Assembly: GCF_000425185.1 (NCBI RefSeq)
Contig: NZ_AULH01000008.1
Coordinates: forward strand, 1 to 64,000
Direction: 5' to 3'
DNA length: 64,000 nucleotides
Origin: Pleomorphomonas koreensis DSM 23070
GTDB lineage: Bacteria; Pseudomonadota; Alphaproteobacteria; Rhizobiales; Pleomorphomonadaceae
The position numbers and the translations under genes were made by a program. The notes beneath the pieces are model-generated. The model was not told where the DNA came from. It saw nothing but the letters and a program-made list of their open reading frames with translations, and did no database searches. This document shows positions 49,813 to 58,786 of the stretch, piece by piece; the stretch's first letter is position 1, and each line of letters opens with the position of its first letter.

Positions 49813-52800
49813 ATGAGACAAGTCGAACTCCCCGCCGCGCCGCCGTCGCTGGCCGGCCCGGTCAAGGCGTGGTCGGCGCCGCTGGTCATCCCCACCTACG
49901 AGCCGGCGCCAGCCGAGCGCAACCCGATGTTCCTGGAAAAGCGCGTGTTCCAAGGCTCGAGCGGCCGCGTCTATCCGCTGCCGGTCGTCGACCGCATCGG
50001 CGCCGAGCTTACCGAGAAAAGCTGGACGGCGCTGCACATCGAGAACGAATACCTGCGCGTCACCGTGCTGCCGGATCTGGGCGGCCGCATCTATGCCGTC
50101 GTCGACAAGGTCAACGGCTACGATCTCGTCTACCGCAACCGCGTCATCAAGCCGGCGCTGGTCGGCCTCGCCGGCCCCTGGCTGTCCGGCGGCATCGAGT
50201 TCAACTGGCCGCAGCACCATCGCCCCAGCACCTACATGCCGTGCAGCTGGGAAATCGTCGAGGAATCAGATGGTTCTCGCGTCATCTGGCTCGGCGAGCA
50301 CGAGCCGATGAACCGCATGAAGGGCCTGCACGGTGTTCGCCTCAGCCCCGGCAAGGCGGTCGTGGAACTCGCCGTGCGCCTGCACAACCGCACGGAGCTG
50401 ACCCAGACCTTCCTCTGGTGGGCCAACGTCGCCACCGAGGTGCACGAGGACTACCAGAGCTTCTTCCCCGAGGACGTGCATTTCATCGCCGACCATGCCA
50501 AGCGCGCCACCTCGGCCTTTCCGCTGTGCGAGGGCCGCTATTATGGCGTCGACTACGCCGGCCGCGCCCGGCACGGCGTACCGCCCGAGGAGACGCCGGC
50601 GCAGTTCGTGCCGAAGCGCGGCTATGCCCCCAACGACCTCCGCTGGTATGCCAATATCCCAGTACCGACCAGCTACATGTGCCTCGGCTCGCGCGATGAT
50701 TTCTTCGGCGGCTACGACCACGCCGTGGAGGCGGGAATCGTCCATGTCGCCAACCACCACATCTCCCCCGGCAAGAAGCAGTGGACCTGGGGCAACCATG
50801 ATTTCGGCTACGCCTGGGATCGCAATCTGACCGAACCGGACGAGGCCGGCGTCTATCGGCCCTATATCGAGATCATGGCCGGCGTCTACACCGATAACCA
50901 GCCGGATTTCGCCTTCCTCGTCCCCGGCGAGACCAAGACCTTCTCGCAATTCTGGTATCCGATCCGGGCGATCGGCGCCGCCGCGGCGGCGACGCTGAAG
51001 GCGGCGATCGGCCTGAAGCTCGACGGCAGCAGGTTGACGGTCGGCGTGCAGGCGACCGAGGCGGTGGCCGGCGCGCGCGTCGCCGTCTCGGCGGACGGCA
51101 AGGTGCTGACTGAGAGCGTGGCCGATCTCGATCCGGCCACGCCCTTCCTCCTGTCGGTCGACCTGCCTGAAGGCATCGGCCGCGACGACGTCCGCGTCGT
51201 CGTCCAGACGGGCGGCACCGTGCTGGTCGAGCGCCGACCGGTCGACCGGGGCGAGGTGGTCGTTCCGCCGCCGGCCATCGAGCCGCCGCCACCCGAGGAG
51301 ATCGGGAGCGCCGACGAACTCTGGCTCACCGGCGTCCATCTCGACCAGTATCGCCATGCCACCCGGCCGGCCGATATCTACTGGCGCGAGGCGCTCCGTC
51401 GCGATCCCGGCGACACCAGGTGCAACACCGCCCTCGGCGTCTGGCATCTGCGGCGCGGCGAGTTCGCTGCGGCGGAAAGCCGCCTTCGGGTGGCCATCGA
51501 GCGGCTGACCCGCCGCAATCCCAACCCGTCGACCGGCGAGGCGCACTATCACCTCGGCATCGCCCTGCGCCATCTCGGCCGGCCCGACGCCGCCTATGAC
51601 GCGCTCTACAAGGCAACCTGGAACGCCGCCTGGCGCGGCCCGGCGCATCTCGCCCTGGCGGAGATCGACGGCAGCCGCGGCGCCCTCGCCGACGCCCTCG
51701 CCCACGTCGAGGAGGCGCTCCGCCACGACGTCGAGAATGCACTCGCCCGCAATCTCAAGGCCGCGCTGCTGCTCAGACTCGGCCGCAAGGCCGAGGGCGA
51801 TGCCCTGCTCGCCGAGACGCTGGCCCGCGACCCGCTCGACGCCCGCGCCCGCGTGCTGGCCGGCCTGCCGCTCGACGGCGACGACCAGCTTTTCCTCGAC
51901 ATCGCCATCGAGACGGCGCGGGGCGGCTTCTTCGACGACGCCCTCGCTCTCCTCAAAGCCCGCATCGCCGCCGTCGGCGCCGCCGCATCGCCGCTCCTCC
52001 ACTATCACGCCGCCGCCTGCGCCGCCCGGCTCGGCCGCCCAACGGGGCCGCATCTCGCGGCCGCCGCCAAGGCGTCGCCGGACTATTGCTTTCCGGCCCG
52101 GCTCGAGGACATCGCCGTGCTGGAAGCGGCGATCGCCGCCAATCCGGCCGACGGCCGCGCGCCCGCTTATCTCGGCAACCTCCTCTACGATCGCCGCCGC
52201 CATGCCGAGGCGATCGCGCTCTGGGAAAAGGCTGTCGCCGTCGACCCCGGCTATTCGGTGCCCTGGCGCAACCTCGGCATCGGTTATTTCAACGTCGAGG
52301 GTTCCGCGGAGAAGGCCGTCGCCGCCTACGACAAGGCGCTGGCCGCCGCCCCGCGCGACGCCCGCCTCGTCTACGAACGCGACCAGCTCTGGAAACGGAT
52401 CGGCCGTTCGCCGGCCGAGCGGCTGGCCGAACTGGAAAGCCGGCTCGATCTCATCGCCTCCCGCGACGACCTCAGCGTCGAGCTGTCCGCCCTCTACAAC
52501 CAGTTGGGCCAGCCGGAGAAGTCGGCGCCGCTGATCGCCGGCCGCGCCTTCCAGCCCTGGGAGGGTGGCGAGGGCCTGGCGCTCGGCGAATGGGTGCGCT
52601 GCCGCCTCGGCCTCGGCCGGCGGGCGCTCGCCGCCGGCGACGCCGCGAGGGCAGTGGCCGAATTCGAGGCGGCCTTGACGCCGCCGCAGTCGCTGGGCGA
52701 GGCGCGGCACCTCCTCGCCAACCAGAGCGACGTTCACTATTGGCTGGGCAAGGCGCTGGCCGCCGCCGGACGCCCCGACGAGGCGAAACGCTGGTTTACG

Positions 52801-53184
52801 CTGGCCGCCGGGTTTGCCGGCGATTTCCTCGGCATGGAAGTGCGCGCCCATTCGGAGAAGAGCTTCTTCTCGGCCCTATCGTTACGCGCCCTCGGCCGCG
52901 AAGACGAGGCAGTAAAGCTGCTTGGGGAGCTTCGCGCCTATGCCGACGACATGATGGCGACACCGGCGAAGATCGACTATTTCGCCACCTCGTTGCCGAC
53001 CATGCTGCTGTTCGACGACGACCTGCAACTGCGCCGGCGCGTCTCCGCCCTCGTCATGCTGGCCGAGGCGGCGATCGGCCTCGGCGACCCGGAGGCCGGC
53101 CGCGCGCAGTTGCGGGAAGCCCTCGGGCTCGACCCCAACCACGCGCTCGCCGCCGACCTCCTCGGCGATCTCCCCCCACGCTGA
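49813..53184 (+). CDS. DUF5107 and tetratricopeptide-repeat protein
   Basis: A very large, 1,123-residue protein without an obvious signal peptide. The first half is DUF5107, a mutarotase-like beta-sandwich (WTALHIENEYLRVTVLPDLGGRIYAVVDKVNGYDLVYRNRVIKPALVGLAGPWLSGGIEFNWPQHHRP; later GKKQWTWGNHDFGYAWDRNLTEPDEAGVYRPYIEIMAGVYTDNQPDFAFL). A short beta domain and TPR-like helical repeats follow from about residue 510 (IYWREALRRDPGDTRCNTALGVWHLRRGEF, AYLGNLLYDRRRHAEAIALWEKAVAVDPGY, HYWLGKALAAAGRPDEAKRWF). Function is unknown. The fold and a following aldose epimerase gene suggest carbohydrate recognition or processing. GGAAGG lies seven bases before the ATG. Confidence 0.9.
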   Translation: MRQVELPAAPPSLAGPVKAWSAPLVIPTYEPAPAERNPMFLEKRVFQGSSGRVYPLPVVDRIGAELTEKSWTALHIENEYLRVTVLPDLGGRIYAVVDKVNGYDLVYRNRVIKPALVGLAGPWLSGGIEFNWPQHHRPSTYMPCSWEIVEESDGSRVIWLGEHEPMNRMKGLHGVRLSPGKAVVELAVRLHNRTELTQTFLWWANVATEVHEDYQSFFPEDVHFIADHAKRATSAFPLCEGRYYGVDYAGRARHGVPPEETPAQFVPKRGYAPNDLRWYANIPVPTSYMCLGSRDDFFGGYDHAVEAGIVHVANHHISPGKKQWTWGNHDFGYAWDRNLTEPDEAGVYRPYIEIMAGVYTDNQPDFAFLVPGETKTFSQFWYPIRAIGAAAAATLKAAIGLKLDGSRLTVGVQATEAVAGARVAVSADGKVLTESVADLDPATPFLLSVDLPEGIGRDDVRVVVQTGGTVLVERRPVDRGEVVVPPPAIEPPPPEEIGSADELWLTGVHLDQYRHATRPADIYWREALRRDPGDTRCNTALGVWHLRRGEFAAAESRLRVAIERLTRRNPNPSTGEAHYHLGIALRHLGRPDAAYDALYKATWNAAWRGPAHLALAEIDGSRGALADALAHVEEALRHDVENALARNLKAALLLRLGRKAEGDALLAETLARDPLDARARVLAGLPLDGDDQLFLDIAIETARGGFFDDALALLKARIAAVGAAASPLLHYHAAACAARLGRPTGPHLAAAAKASPDYCFPARLEDIAVLEAAIAANPADGRAPAYLGNLLYDRRRHAEAIALWEKAVAVDPGYSVPWRNLGIGYFNVEGSAEKAVAAYDKALAAAPRDARLVYERDQLWKRIGRSPAERLAELESRLDLIASRDDLSVELSALYNQLGQPEKSAPLIAGRAFQPWEGGEGLALGEWVRCRLGLGRRALAAGDAARAVAEFEAALTPPQSLGEARHLLANQSDVHYWLGKALAAAGRPDEAKRWFTLAAGFAGDFLGMEVRAHSEKSFFSALSLRALGREDEAVKLLGELRAYADDMMATPAKIDYFATSLPTMLLFDDDLQLRRRVSALVMLAEAAIGLGDPEAGRAQLREALGLDPNHALAADLLGDLPPR

Positions 53185-53195
53185 GGAGGCTCTAC

Positions 53196-54089
53196 ATGGG
53201 CGTGCTGCGCCTTGAGACGGATGTCGCCGAGCTGACACTGTCGACACAGGGCGCCGCCGTGCTCGGCTGGCGCCTCAAGGCCAGCGTCGGCGGCGTGCCT
53301 CTGCTGCGGCCGGCCCGCCACGCCGGCGGCGGCCCGCCCGACGAGGCCGCCGCCTTCCCGCTGGTGCCCTATGGCAACCGCATCGGTGGCAACGCCTTCT
53401 CCTTCGCCGGCCGCGACTATCGCGTCACGCCCAACGCCGGCGACCGCTATCGTCTGCACGGCGACGGCTGGCTGTCCGACTGGACCGTCGAGGCGGCAAC
53501 CGCCGAGAGCGCGACGCTCGCCCTCCGCCGCGCCGCCGATGCCGCCGCCCCCTGGGACTATCTCGCCCGGCAGACGGTAACGCTCGACGGCCGCCGTCTC
53601 ACCGTCGCGCTGTCGGTGGAGAACACCGGCGACGCTCCCCTGCCCTTCGGTCTCGGCTGGCATCCCTATTTCCCGCTCACCCCGCGCATGCGGCTGACGG
53701 CGCCGTCCTCGTCCGTCTGGCTGGAAGGCGCCGACTATCTCCCCACAGAGGACGTGCCGCTCCCGCCCGATCTCGACTTCCGCCGGCCAGCGCCGCTGCC
53801 GAACCGCTGGATCAACAACGGCTTCGAGGACTGGAACGGCTGCGCCCGCATCGACTGGCCGGAGCGCGGGCTCACCCTGCTGATCGACGCCGATCCGATC
53901 TTCTCCCGCTACGTCCTCTACCGCCCCGACGCCGCCCGCGACCCCGCCTATTGCGGCGACTGGTTCTGCTTTGAGCCGATGACGCACACCGTCAACGCCT
54001 TCCGCCTCGATGATCTCGGCGGGTTGAGACCCCTCGCGCCGGGGACTAGGATCGAGGGCACGCTGCGCCTGACCGCGGTGGTGAAGTAG
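53196..54089 (+). CDS. aldose 1-epimerase (mutarotase) family protein
   Basis: A 297-residue galactose-mutarotase-like protein, interconverting sugar anomers in the cytoplasm. Features include FPLVPYGNRIGGNAFSFAGRDYRV, RLHGDGWLSDWTV with a catalytic-type His, PLPFGLGWHPYFPL with the second His, and CFEPMTHTVNAFRL with the catalytic Glu. It begins 11 bases after the DUF5107 gene with GAGGAGG upstream, so both are co-transcribed and probably serve one sugar pathway. Confidence 0.92.
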   Translation: MGVLRLETDVAELTLSTQGAAVLGWRLKASVGGVPLLRPARHAGGGPPDEAAAFPLVPYGNRIGGNAFSFAGRDYRVTPNAGDRYRLHGDGWLSDWTVEAATAESATLALRRAADAAAPWDYLARQTVTLDGRRLTVALSVENTGDAPLPFGLGWHPYFPLTPRMRLTAPSSSVWLEGADYLPTEDVPLPPDLDFRRPAPLPNRWINNGFEDWNGCARIDWPERGLTLLIDADPIFSRYVLYRPDAARDPAYCGDWFCFEPMTHTVNAFRLDDLGGLRPLAPGTRIEGTLRLTAVVK

Positions 54090-54098
54090 GAGTTGGCG

Positions 54099-54845
54099 AT
54101 GGTTGAGATCGGCCGCCGGCTCGGCGCTGGCAAGGAGGCCGAGGTCTACGAATACGGCGGGCTGGCGCTGAAGCTCTATCCGTCGCAGGCGTCGAAGGCC
54201 GCCGTCTTCCGCGAGGCCGCCAATCTCGCCCTCCTCGAACGCCTCGCCCTGCCGACGCCGCGCGTCCATGCCGCCGGTGAATATGGCTGCCGATGGGGCC
54301 TGGTCATGGACCGGGCGGCCGGCCCGAGCTTCGCCGAGCGCATGATGGCCGGCCACCGTCTGCCCTGCCTTGAGGAAATGGCGCGGCTGCACCGCGACCT
54401 TCACGAGCGCCCCGGCAGCGGGCTTCCCTCCCTGAAGGCGCCGCTCTCCGCCAACATCCGCCGTACCAATCTGCTGGATGCGGCATCCCGCGACCGCCTC
54501 CTGTCGCAACTCGACGCGCTGCCGGACGGCGACCGGCTGTGCCACGGCGACCTTCACCCCTGGAACATCCACGGTGACGGCGAGGACGTCATGATCCTCG
54601 ACTGGCTCGACGCCTGCGCCGGTCCCCCGGCGGCCGACGTCTGCCGCAGCTATCTGCTGATCCGTCCGGTCGACCCCGCCACCGCCACCGACTACGTCGA
54701 CACCTACTCCCGGCTGACCGGCCTGCCGGTCGCCGACATCATGGCCTGGCTGCCGTCCATCGCCGCCGCCCGTCTGGCCGAAGGCGTCCCGGCCGAGACC
54801 GAAAGCCTCCTGCGCCTCGCCGGCCTGACGCCAGCGGCCGGCTAG
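54099..54845 (+). CDS. APH-family phosphotransferase
   Basis: A 248-residue kinase-like protein of the aminoglycoside phosphotransferase/choline kinase fold. Brenner-type motif LCHGDLHPWNIHG (His about residue 149) and metal motif MILDWLDACAGPPAADVCRSYL are intact, with a nucleotide-binding start (GRRLGAGKEAEVYEYGGLALKLYP). Natural substrates range from sugars to amino alcohols. The ATG at 54099 has AGGAG six bases upstream; a TTG at 54093 is less likely. It follows the epimerase by nine bases and is part of the same operon, making a sugar or amino-sugar substrate plausible but unproven. Confidence 0.88.
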   Translation: MVEIGRRLGAGKEAEVYEYGGLALKLYPSQASKAAVFREAANLALLERLALPTPRVHAAGEYGCRWGLVMDRAAGPSFAERMMAGHRLPCLEEMARLHRDLHERPGSGLPSLKAPLSANIRRTNLLDAASRDRLLSQLDALPDGDRLCHGDLHPWNIHGDGEDVMILDWLDACAGPPAADVCRSYLLIRPVDPATATDYVDTYSRLTGLPVADIMAWLPSIAAARLAEGVPAETESLLRLAGLTPAAG

Positions 54846-54892
54846 GCCGATCGGCGCGGCTCAAGGCGGCGTCGAGTTGGTCTTTCGCCAAC

Positions 54893-55069
54893 TCAACGGC
54901 TTCGCGACGTCCGTTCGATGAAGCGTTGCAGCCCTTCGCCGCAAATCGCCGGCATCAACCCGAAGGCGACCAGCTTGAGCGTCCCGTCCATGCCGAACGC
55001 GCTGGAGAGAAGAAAGGCGAGCAGGCATCCCAACACGGCGCCGGCGATATAGGAGAGATAGGGGTGCAA
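54893..55069 (-). CDS. small membrane protein, TTG start (or remnant)
   Basis: A 58-residue open frame beginning at a TTG (55069) with GAGGGA ten bases upstream. It reads LHPYLSYIAGAVLGCLLAFL at the start and contains a long hydrophobic segment (YIAGAVLGCLLAFLLSS) and a second weaker one (LKLVAFGLMPAICG), then a basic tail RFIERTSRSR. Third positions are strongly GC, like real genes here. I recognise no family. The frame is closed upstream by a TGA 42 bases before the TTG, so it could also be the 3' remnant of a longer gene. It is easily missed because it is short and lacks ATG. Confidence 0.5.
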   Translation of the reverse strand: MHPYLSYIAGAVLGCLLAFLLSSAFGMDGTLKLVAFGLMPAICGEGLQRFIERTSRSR

Positions 55070-55190
55070 GTTGGCGATCCCTCGGCGGGCGGACAGGTTG
55101 ACACAGGAGCTTCATTCCTTGCCCGACACAGCCCAGGATAGTCATTTCCTCGATGGCCGCAATGTCGGCTCGCGGCATTCTTCTTCCTGT

Positions 55191-55232
55191 GGAAAGCAAC
55201 GCCCCGACGGTTTACCCATCGGGGCGCTTTCC
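55191..55232 (-). terminator. terminator of the araFGH operon
   Basis: A long stem formed by GGAAAGC and CGCCCCGA on one side and TCGGGGCG and CTTTCC on the other, with an 11-base loop. It begins about 20 bases after the araH stop on the minus strand. Confidence 0.75.
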
Positions 55233-55252
55233 GTCTCGGCTCTCGGCCACCC

Positions 55253-56200
55253 TCACTTCCTCCCCAGCCCCGTACTGCGGACGTTGTCCAGGAGCACGGC
55301 GAGCAGCAGGATCAGGCCGCGCACCAGATATTGGTAGAAGGCCTGGATGTTGAGAAGGTTCATGGCGTTCTCGGCGATGCCGAGGATCAGCACGCCGACG
55401 ATGACGCCGGTCATCGCCGCCCGGCCGCCGGCCAGCGACACGCCGCCGAGCACGCAGGCCGAGATGGCGGAGAGTTCGAGGCCGGTCGCCGCGTTCGGCT
55501 GGCCGGAGGTGATGCGCGAGGCGAGGAGGATGCCGGCCACGGCGCAGACGAGACCCTGGATGGTGAAGATCCAGATGCGCATGCCGTCGACGTTGACGCC
55601 GGCAAGCCGCGATGCTTCCGGATTGCCGCCGATGGCCAGCGTATTGCGGCCGAACACCGAGCGGTTGAGCACGAAGCCGAACACGCAGAACAGGATGACC
55701 ATAATCCAGATCGGCGTGGGTATGCCGAGGAAGCGCGACAGCGCCAGCTGGTAGAAGCCGGGATCGTTGATGCCCACCGCCCGGCCGTCCGAGGAGATCA
55801 GGGCGAGGCCGCGCACGATCTGCATGGTGGCGAGCGTGGTGATCAGCGCGTTGATCCTGAGCTTGGCGATGATGGCGCCGTTGACGAAGCCGACGAAGGT
55901 GCCGCAGAGAAGCGCGGCGAGGAGGCCGACGACGATCGAGCCGGAGGCATTGGAGGCCATCACCGCCACCATGCCGGTGAAGGCGACGATCGAGCCGACC
56001 GACAGGTCGAAATCGCGCGAGGCGAGGCAGAACATCATCGTGCAGGAGACGATGCCGATGGTCACCACCGACTGGAACAGACCGAGCATGTTGCGCTCGG
56101 TGAGGAAGCTCGGCACGAACACCGATACCACGGCGAAGGCGATGATGAAGATGACGAGGAGGCCCTGCTCGCCGAGCAGGAGACGTTTCAGGAAGGCCAT
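55253..56200 (-). CDS. araH: L-arabinose ABC transporter permease
   Basis: A 315-residue CUT2 permease with about nine to ten hydrophobic helices. Typical blocks: CLASRDFDLSVGSIVAFTGMVAVMAS, GFVNGAIIAKLRINALITTLATMQIVRGLALISS, GRNTLAIGGNPEASRLAGVNVDGMRIWIFTIQGL and SAISACVLGGVSLAGGRAAMTGVIVGVLILGI. The ATG shares one base with the stop of the ATPase gene (TGATG). Assignment to arabinose comes from the AraF-like receptor of the operon. Confidence 0.93.
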   Translation of the reverse strand: MAFLKRLLLGEQGLLVIFIIAFAVVSVFVPSFLTERNMLGLFQSVVTIGIVSCTMMFCLASRDFDLSVGSIVAFTGMVAVMASNASGSIVVGLLAALLCGTFVGFVNGAIIAKLRINALITTLATMQIVRGLALISSDGRAVGINDPGFYQLALSRFLGIPTPIWIMVILFCVFGFVLNRSVFGRNTLAIGGNPEASRLAGVNVDGMRIWIFTIQGLVCAVAGILLASRITSGQPNAATGLELSAISACVLGGVSLAGGRAAMTGVIVGVLILGIAENAMNLLNIQAFYQYLVRGLILLLAVLLDNVRSTGLGRK

Positions 56201-57720
56201 CACGATGCTTTCTTGTTCGGGCTCCGAGCCGTCCGGTCCGGCAGGGCCGAGGCGAGGATGGCGTGTTCGTTGAATTGGGCGCGGTCGTAGCGGGCGGCGA
56301 TCCGCCCCTCGCACATGACGACGATGCGGTCGGAAATGCCCATCACCTCCGGCAGCTCGCTGGAGACGACGACGATGGCGAGGCCCTTCTCGGCCAGTTC
56401 GTAGAGCAACTCGTAGATCTCGGCCTTGGCGCCGACGTCGATGCCGCGCGTCGGCTCGTCGACGATCAGCACCTTGACGCCGGTCTCGGCCAGCCAGCGG
56501 GCGAGCACCACCTTCTGCTGGTTGCCGCCGGAGAGATTGACGACGTCCTGCTTCGCCGACGGCGTGCGGATGCGCAGTTGCCGGATGAAGGTCGCCGCCG
56601 TATCGGCCTCGCGCCTCGGGCTGAGCAGGCCGAAGGGCGAGAAGTGGCGGCGGGCCGAAATGACGATGTTCTCGCCGACGGAGAGGCCCTGGACGATGCC
56701 GTCGAACTTGCGGTCTTCCGAGCAGAGCACCAGCCCCTCGCGGATCGAGCGGCGCGGGCTCGCCCCGGAACTCTCGGCGCCGCCGATGGTCACCTTGCCG
56801 GAATGGCGGGGATCGGCGCCGTAGACGAGGCGCATCAGCTCGGAGCGGCCGGAACCGACCAGCCCGAAGAAGCCGACGATCTCGCCGGCCCGCGCCTCGA
56901 AGTCGATCGGCTGCGGCAGCCTGGTTCCGGTCAGCCCTTCGACCTTGAGGCGAACCTCGCCGGCCGGCCGGCCGCGCCAGCCCCAGATGTCGGAAATCTC
57001 GCGGCCGACCATCTCGGCGACCAGCCGGTCGCGCGTCACGTCGGCCATCGACGGATGATGGGCGGCCAGCCTGCCGTCGCGCAGCACGGTGCAGCCGTCG
57101 CAGAGGCGGAAGATCTCGTCGAGCCGGTGCGAGATGTAGACGATCACCTTGCCGGCCGCCCTGAGTTCGCCGATGATCCGGAACAGCACCTCGCTCTCCT
57201 GCGACGACAGCGACGAGGTCGGCTCATCGAGTGCGATGACGCGGGCATCGAGCATGATCGCCTTGGCGATCTCGATCATCTGCCGCTCGCCGAGCGACAG
57301 CTTGGACACCTTGGTGTCGGCATCGATGGAGAGGCCGATTTCCTTGAGCCGCCGGTTCACCTCGGCCTTCAGGGAGCGGAAGTCGATGATGCCGGCCCGG
57401 CCGGGAAAGCGGCCGAGGCGCAGGTTCTCGGCCACCGTCAGGCCGGGAACGAGTTGCAGTTCCTGATGCACCACCACCACGCCGGCCGCGAAGGCGTCGC
57501 GGGTGGAGGCAAAATGCTGCGTCACGCCGTCGATGGAAATGTCACCCGCGTCGGCGGCGGTATCGCCGGAGAGGATGCGGATCAGCGTCGACTTGCCGGC
57601 GCCGTTCTCGCCGATCAGCCCGTGCACGGAGCCCTTTTCCACCCCGAAGGAGACATCCGACAGCGCCTTGACGCCGGGATAGGTCTTGGAAATGTGGGAG
57701 AAGCTCAGGAAGTCGGCCAT
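56200..57720 (-). CDS. araG: L-arabinose ABC transporter ATPase (two-domain CUT2)
   Basis: A 506-residue duplicated ATPase. The first half has Walker A GENGAGKSTLIRIL, signature LSLGERQMIEIAKAI and Walker B ALDEPTSSLSSQE. The second has the CUT2-type degenerate loop LVGSGRSELMRLVYGAD, signature LSGGNQQKVVLARWL and IVDEPTRGIDVGAKAEI. ATG at 57720; an upstream in-frame ATG at 57834 overlaps araF and is unlikely. Preceded by a perfect GC hairpin in the gap after araF. Confidence 0.95.
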   Translation of the reverse strand: MADFLSFSHISKTYPGVKALSDVSFGVEKGSVHGLIGENGAGKSTLIRILSGDTAADAGDISIDGVTQHFASTRDAFAAGVVVVHQELQLVPGLTVAENLRLGRFPGRAGIIDFRSLKAEVNRRLKEIGLSIDADTKVSKLSLGERQMIEIAKAIMLDARVIALDEPTSSLSSQESEVLFRIIGELRAAGKVIVYISHRLDEIFRLCDGCTVLRDGRLAAHHPSMADVTRDRLVAEMVGREISDIWGWRGRPAGEVRLKVEGLTGTRLPQPIDFEARAGEIVGFFGLVGSGRSELMRLVYGADPRHSGKVTIGGAESSGASPRRSIREGLVLCSEDRKFDGIVQGLSVGENIVISARRHFSPFGLLSPRREADTAATFIRQLRIRTPSAKQDVVNLSGGNQQKVVLARWLAETGVKVLIVDEPTRGIDVGAKAEIYELLYELAEKGLAIVVVSSELPEVMGISDRIVVMCEGRIAARYDRAQFNEHAILASALPDRTARSPNKKAS

Positions 57721-57741
57721 ATGCGCGCGCCTCGTCGTGGA

Positions 57742-57766
57742 GGCCGGCGGCTTGCCGCCGCCGGCC
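57742..57766 (-). terminator. perfect GC hairpin between araF and araG
   Basis: GGCCGGCGGC and GCCGCCGGCC are perfect 10-bp arms around five bases, in the 79-base gap after the binding-protein gene. No T tract. Likely favours araF expression over araGH. Confidence 0.6.
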
Positions 57767-57799
57767 GGTTTCGAGCAGTCCTCTAGCTTGTCCGGCAGC

Positions 57800-58786
57800 T
57801 TATTCGATGCCGAGGCTCTTGCGGACGTCGACATAGGTGTCGCGCAGCGCCAGTTCGCCGGCGGTCAGCGTCAGGGCCGGCGGCGCCTTGTCGTTGGCGA
57901 TCCAGTCGTACATGTTGAGCGCCGTCTCGTAGCCGTGGCGCTTCGGCGAGATGATCACGGTGCCGAAGAAGCCGGTGGCGGCGGGCTTCTTGAACTCGTT
58001 GATCGCCGAATCCGCGCCGCCGATGCCGACGCCGATGAAGTTGTCCGGCGTGATGCCGACGGTCTCGGACGCGCGCACCGCGCCGAGCACCGCCTCGTCG
58101 TTGAGGCCGAAGGCCACCCAGTGCTTCACCTCCGGATGCTTGTTGAGCACCACGGTAGCGGCGTTCAGCGCCGCCTCGGTGTCGGTCTTGGCCTGCGGCG
58201 CGTCGAAGATGTTGGCTTCGGGGAAGCCGGCCGCCTTCAGCGAGGTGATGGCACCCTCGACGCGGTCGACGGCCGTCGGAAGCTGATCGTAGGAGACGCG
58301 GACCGCGCCGACCGTGGCCATGTCCCAGCCGCGCTTCTTGATCTCGTCGGCGATGGCGGTGCCAACCGCCTCGCCGATCTTGGTGGCCGAGATGCCCATG
58401 TGCGGCACGCTGTCGATCGGCGAGCCGTCGGCGTTGACCAGACGGTCGTCGACGGTCATCAGCTTGAGGCCATTGGCCTCGGCCTTGGCGACGATGCCGG
58501 GGCCGAGCTTGACGTCCGGCGTGCAGATGATGAAGCCCTGCGCGCCCTGGGCGCCGAGGTTGTCGATGGCCGACTGCACCTTCTCGCCGTCCTCGGCGCC
58601 GATCTTCACCAGCGTGAAGCCCTTCTCCTTGGCGGCGATGTCGGCGAACTTCCACTCGTCCTGGAACCAGGGCTCCTCCGGCTGCTTGACGACGAAGCCG
58701 ATCTTGACGTCGGCGGCATAAGCCGCGGCGGTCAGCGCGCCAAGGGCGATACCGACGGCGGCGAAGCTCTTCACAATGCGAAGCAT
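57800..58786 (-). CDS. araF: L-arabinose-binding periplasmic protein
   Basis: A 328-residue receptor with Sec signal MLRIVKSFAAVGIALGALTAAAYA before ADVKIG. The mature sequence tracks E. coli AraF block by block: KIGFVVKQPEEPWFQDEWKFADIAAKEKGF, IDNLGAQGAQGFIICTPDVKLGPGIVAKAEANGLKLMTVDDRLVNADG, AATKIGE-like SATKIGEAVG, LKAAGFPEANIF, KHWVAFGLNDEAVLGAVRA and GYETALNMYDW. Family precedent therefore gives L-arabinose or a close relative such as D-fucose/galactose as ligand. GGAGGAAACGCC precedes the ATG. First gene of araFGH. Confidence 0.95.
   Translation of the reverse strand: MLRIVKSFAAVGIALGALTAAAYAADVKIGFVVKQPEEPWFQDEWKFADIAAKEKGFTLVKIGAEDGEKVQSAIDNLGAQGAQGFIICTPDVKLGPGIVAKAEANGLKLMTVDDRLVNADGSPIDSVPHMGISATKIGEAVGTAIADEIKKRGWDMATVGAVRVSYDQLPTAVDRVEGAITSLKAAGFPEANIFDAPQAKTDTEAALNAATVVLNKHPEVKHWVAFGLNDEAVLGAVRASETVGITPDNFIGVGIGGADSAINEFKKPAATGFFGTVIISPKRHGYETALNMYDWIANDKAPPALTLTAGELALRDTYVDVRKSLGIE

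Larger units (their letters stand above)
54846..55252. other. 407-base region between APH gene and ara operon
   Basis: Apart from the 58-residue frame at 54893-55069 and the terminator at 55191-55232, nothing is supported here. The sequence from about 55070 to 55190 shows no coding bias. Confidence 0.5.

Noticed and set aside
50266-52851. Open frame of 861 codons antisense to the DUF5107-TPR gene
   Set aside because: Same artefact; the sense frame has clear domains, ribosome site and correct operon spacing.
54861-55199. Minus-strand frame of 112 codons overlapping the small membrane gene
   Set aside because: Arg/Leu-rich random-looking translation with poor third-position bias; the 58-codon frame in another phase is more gene-like.
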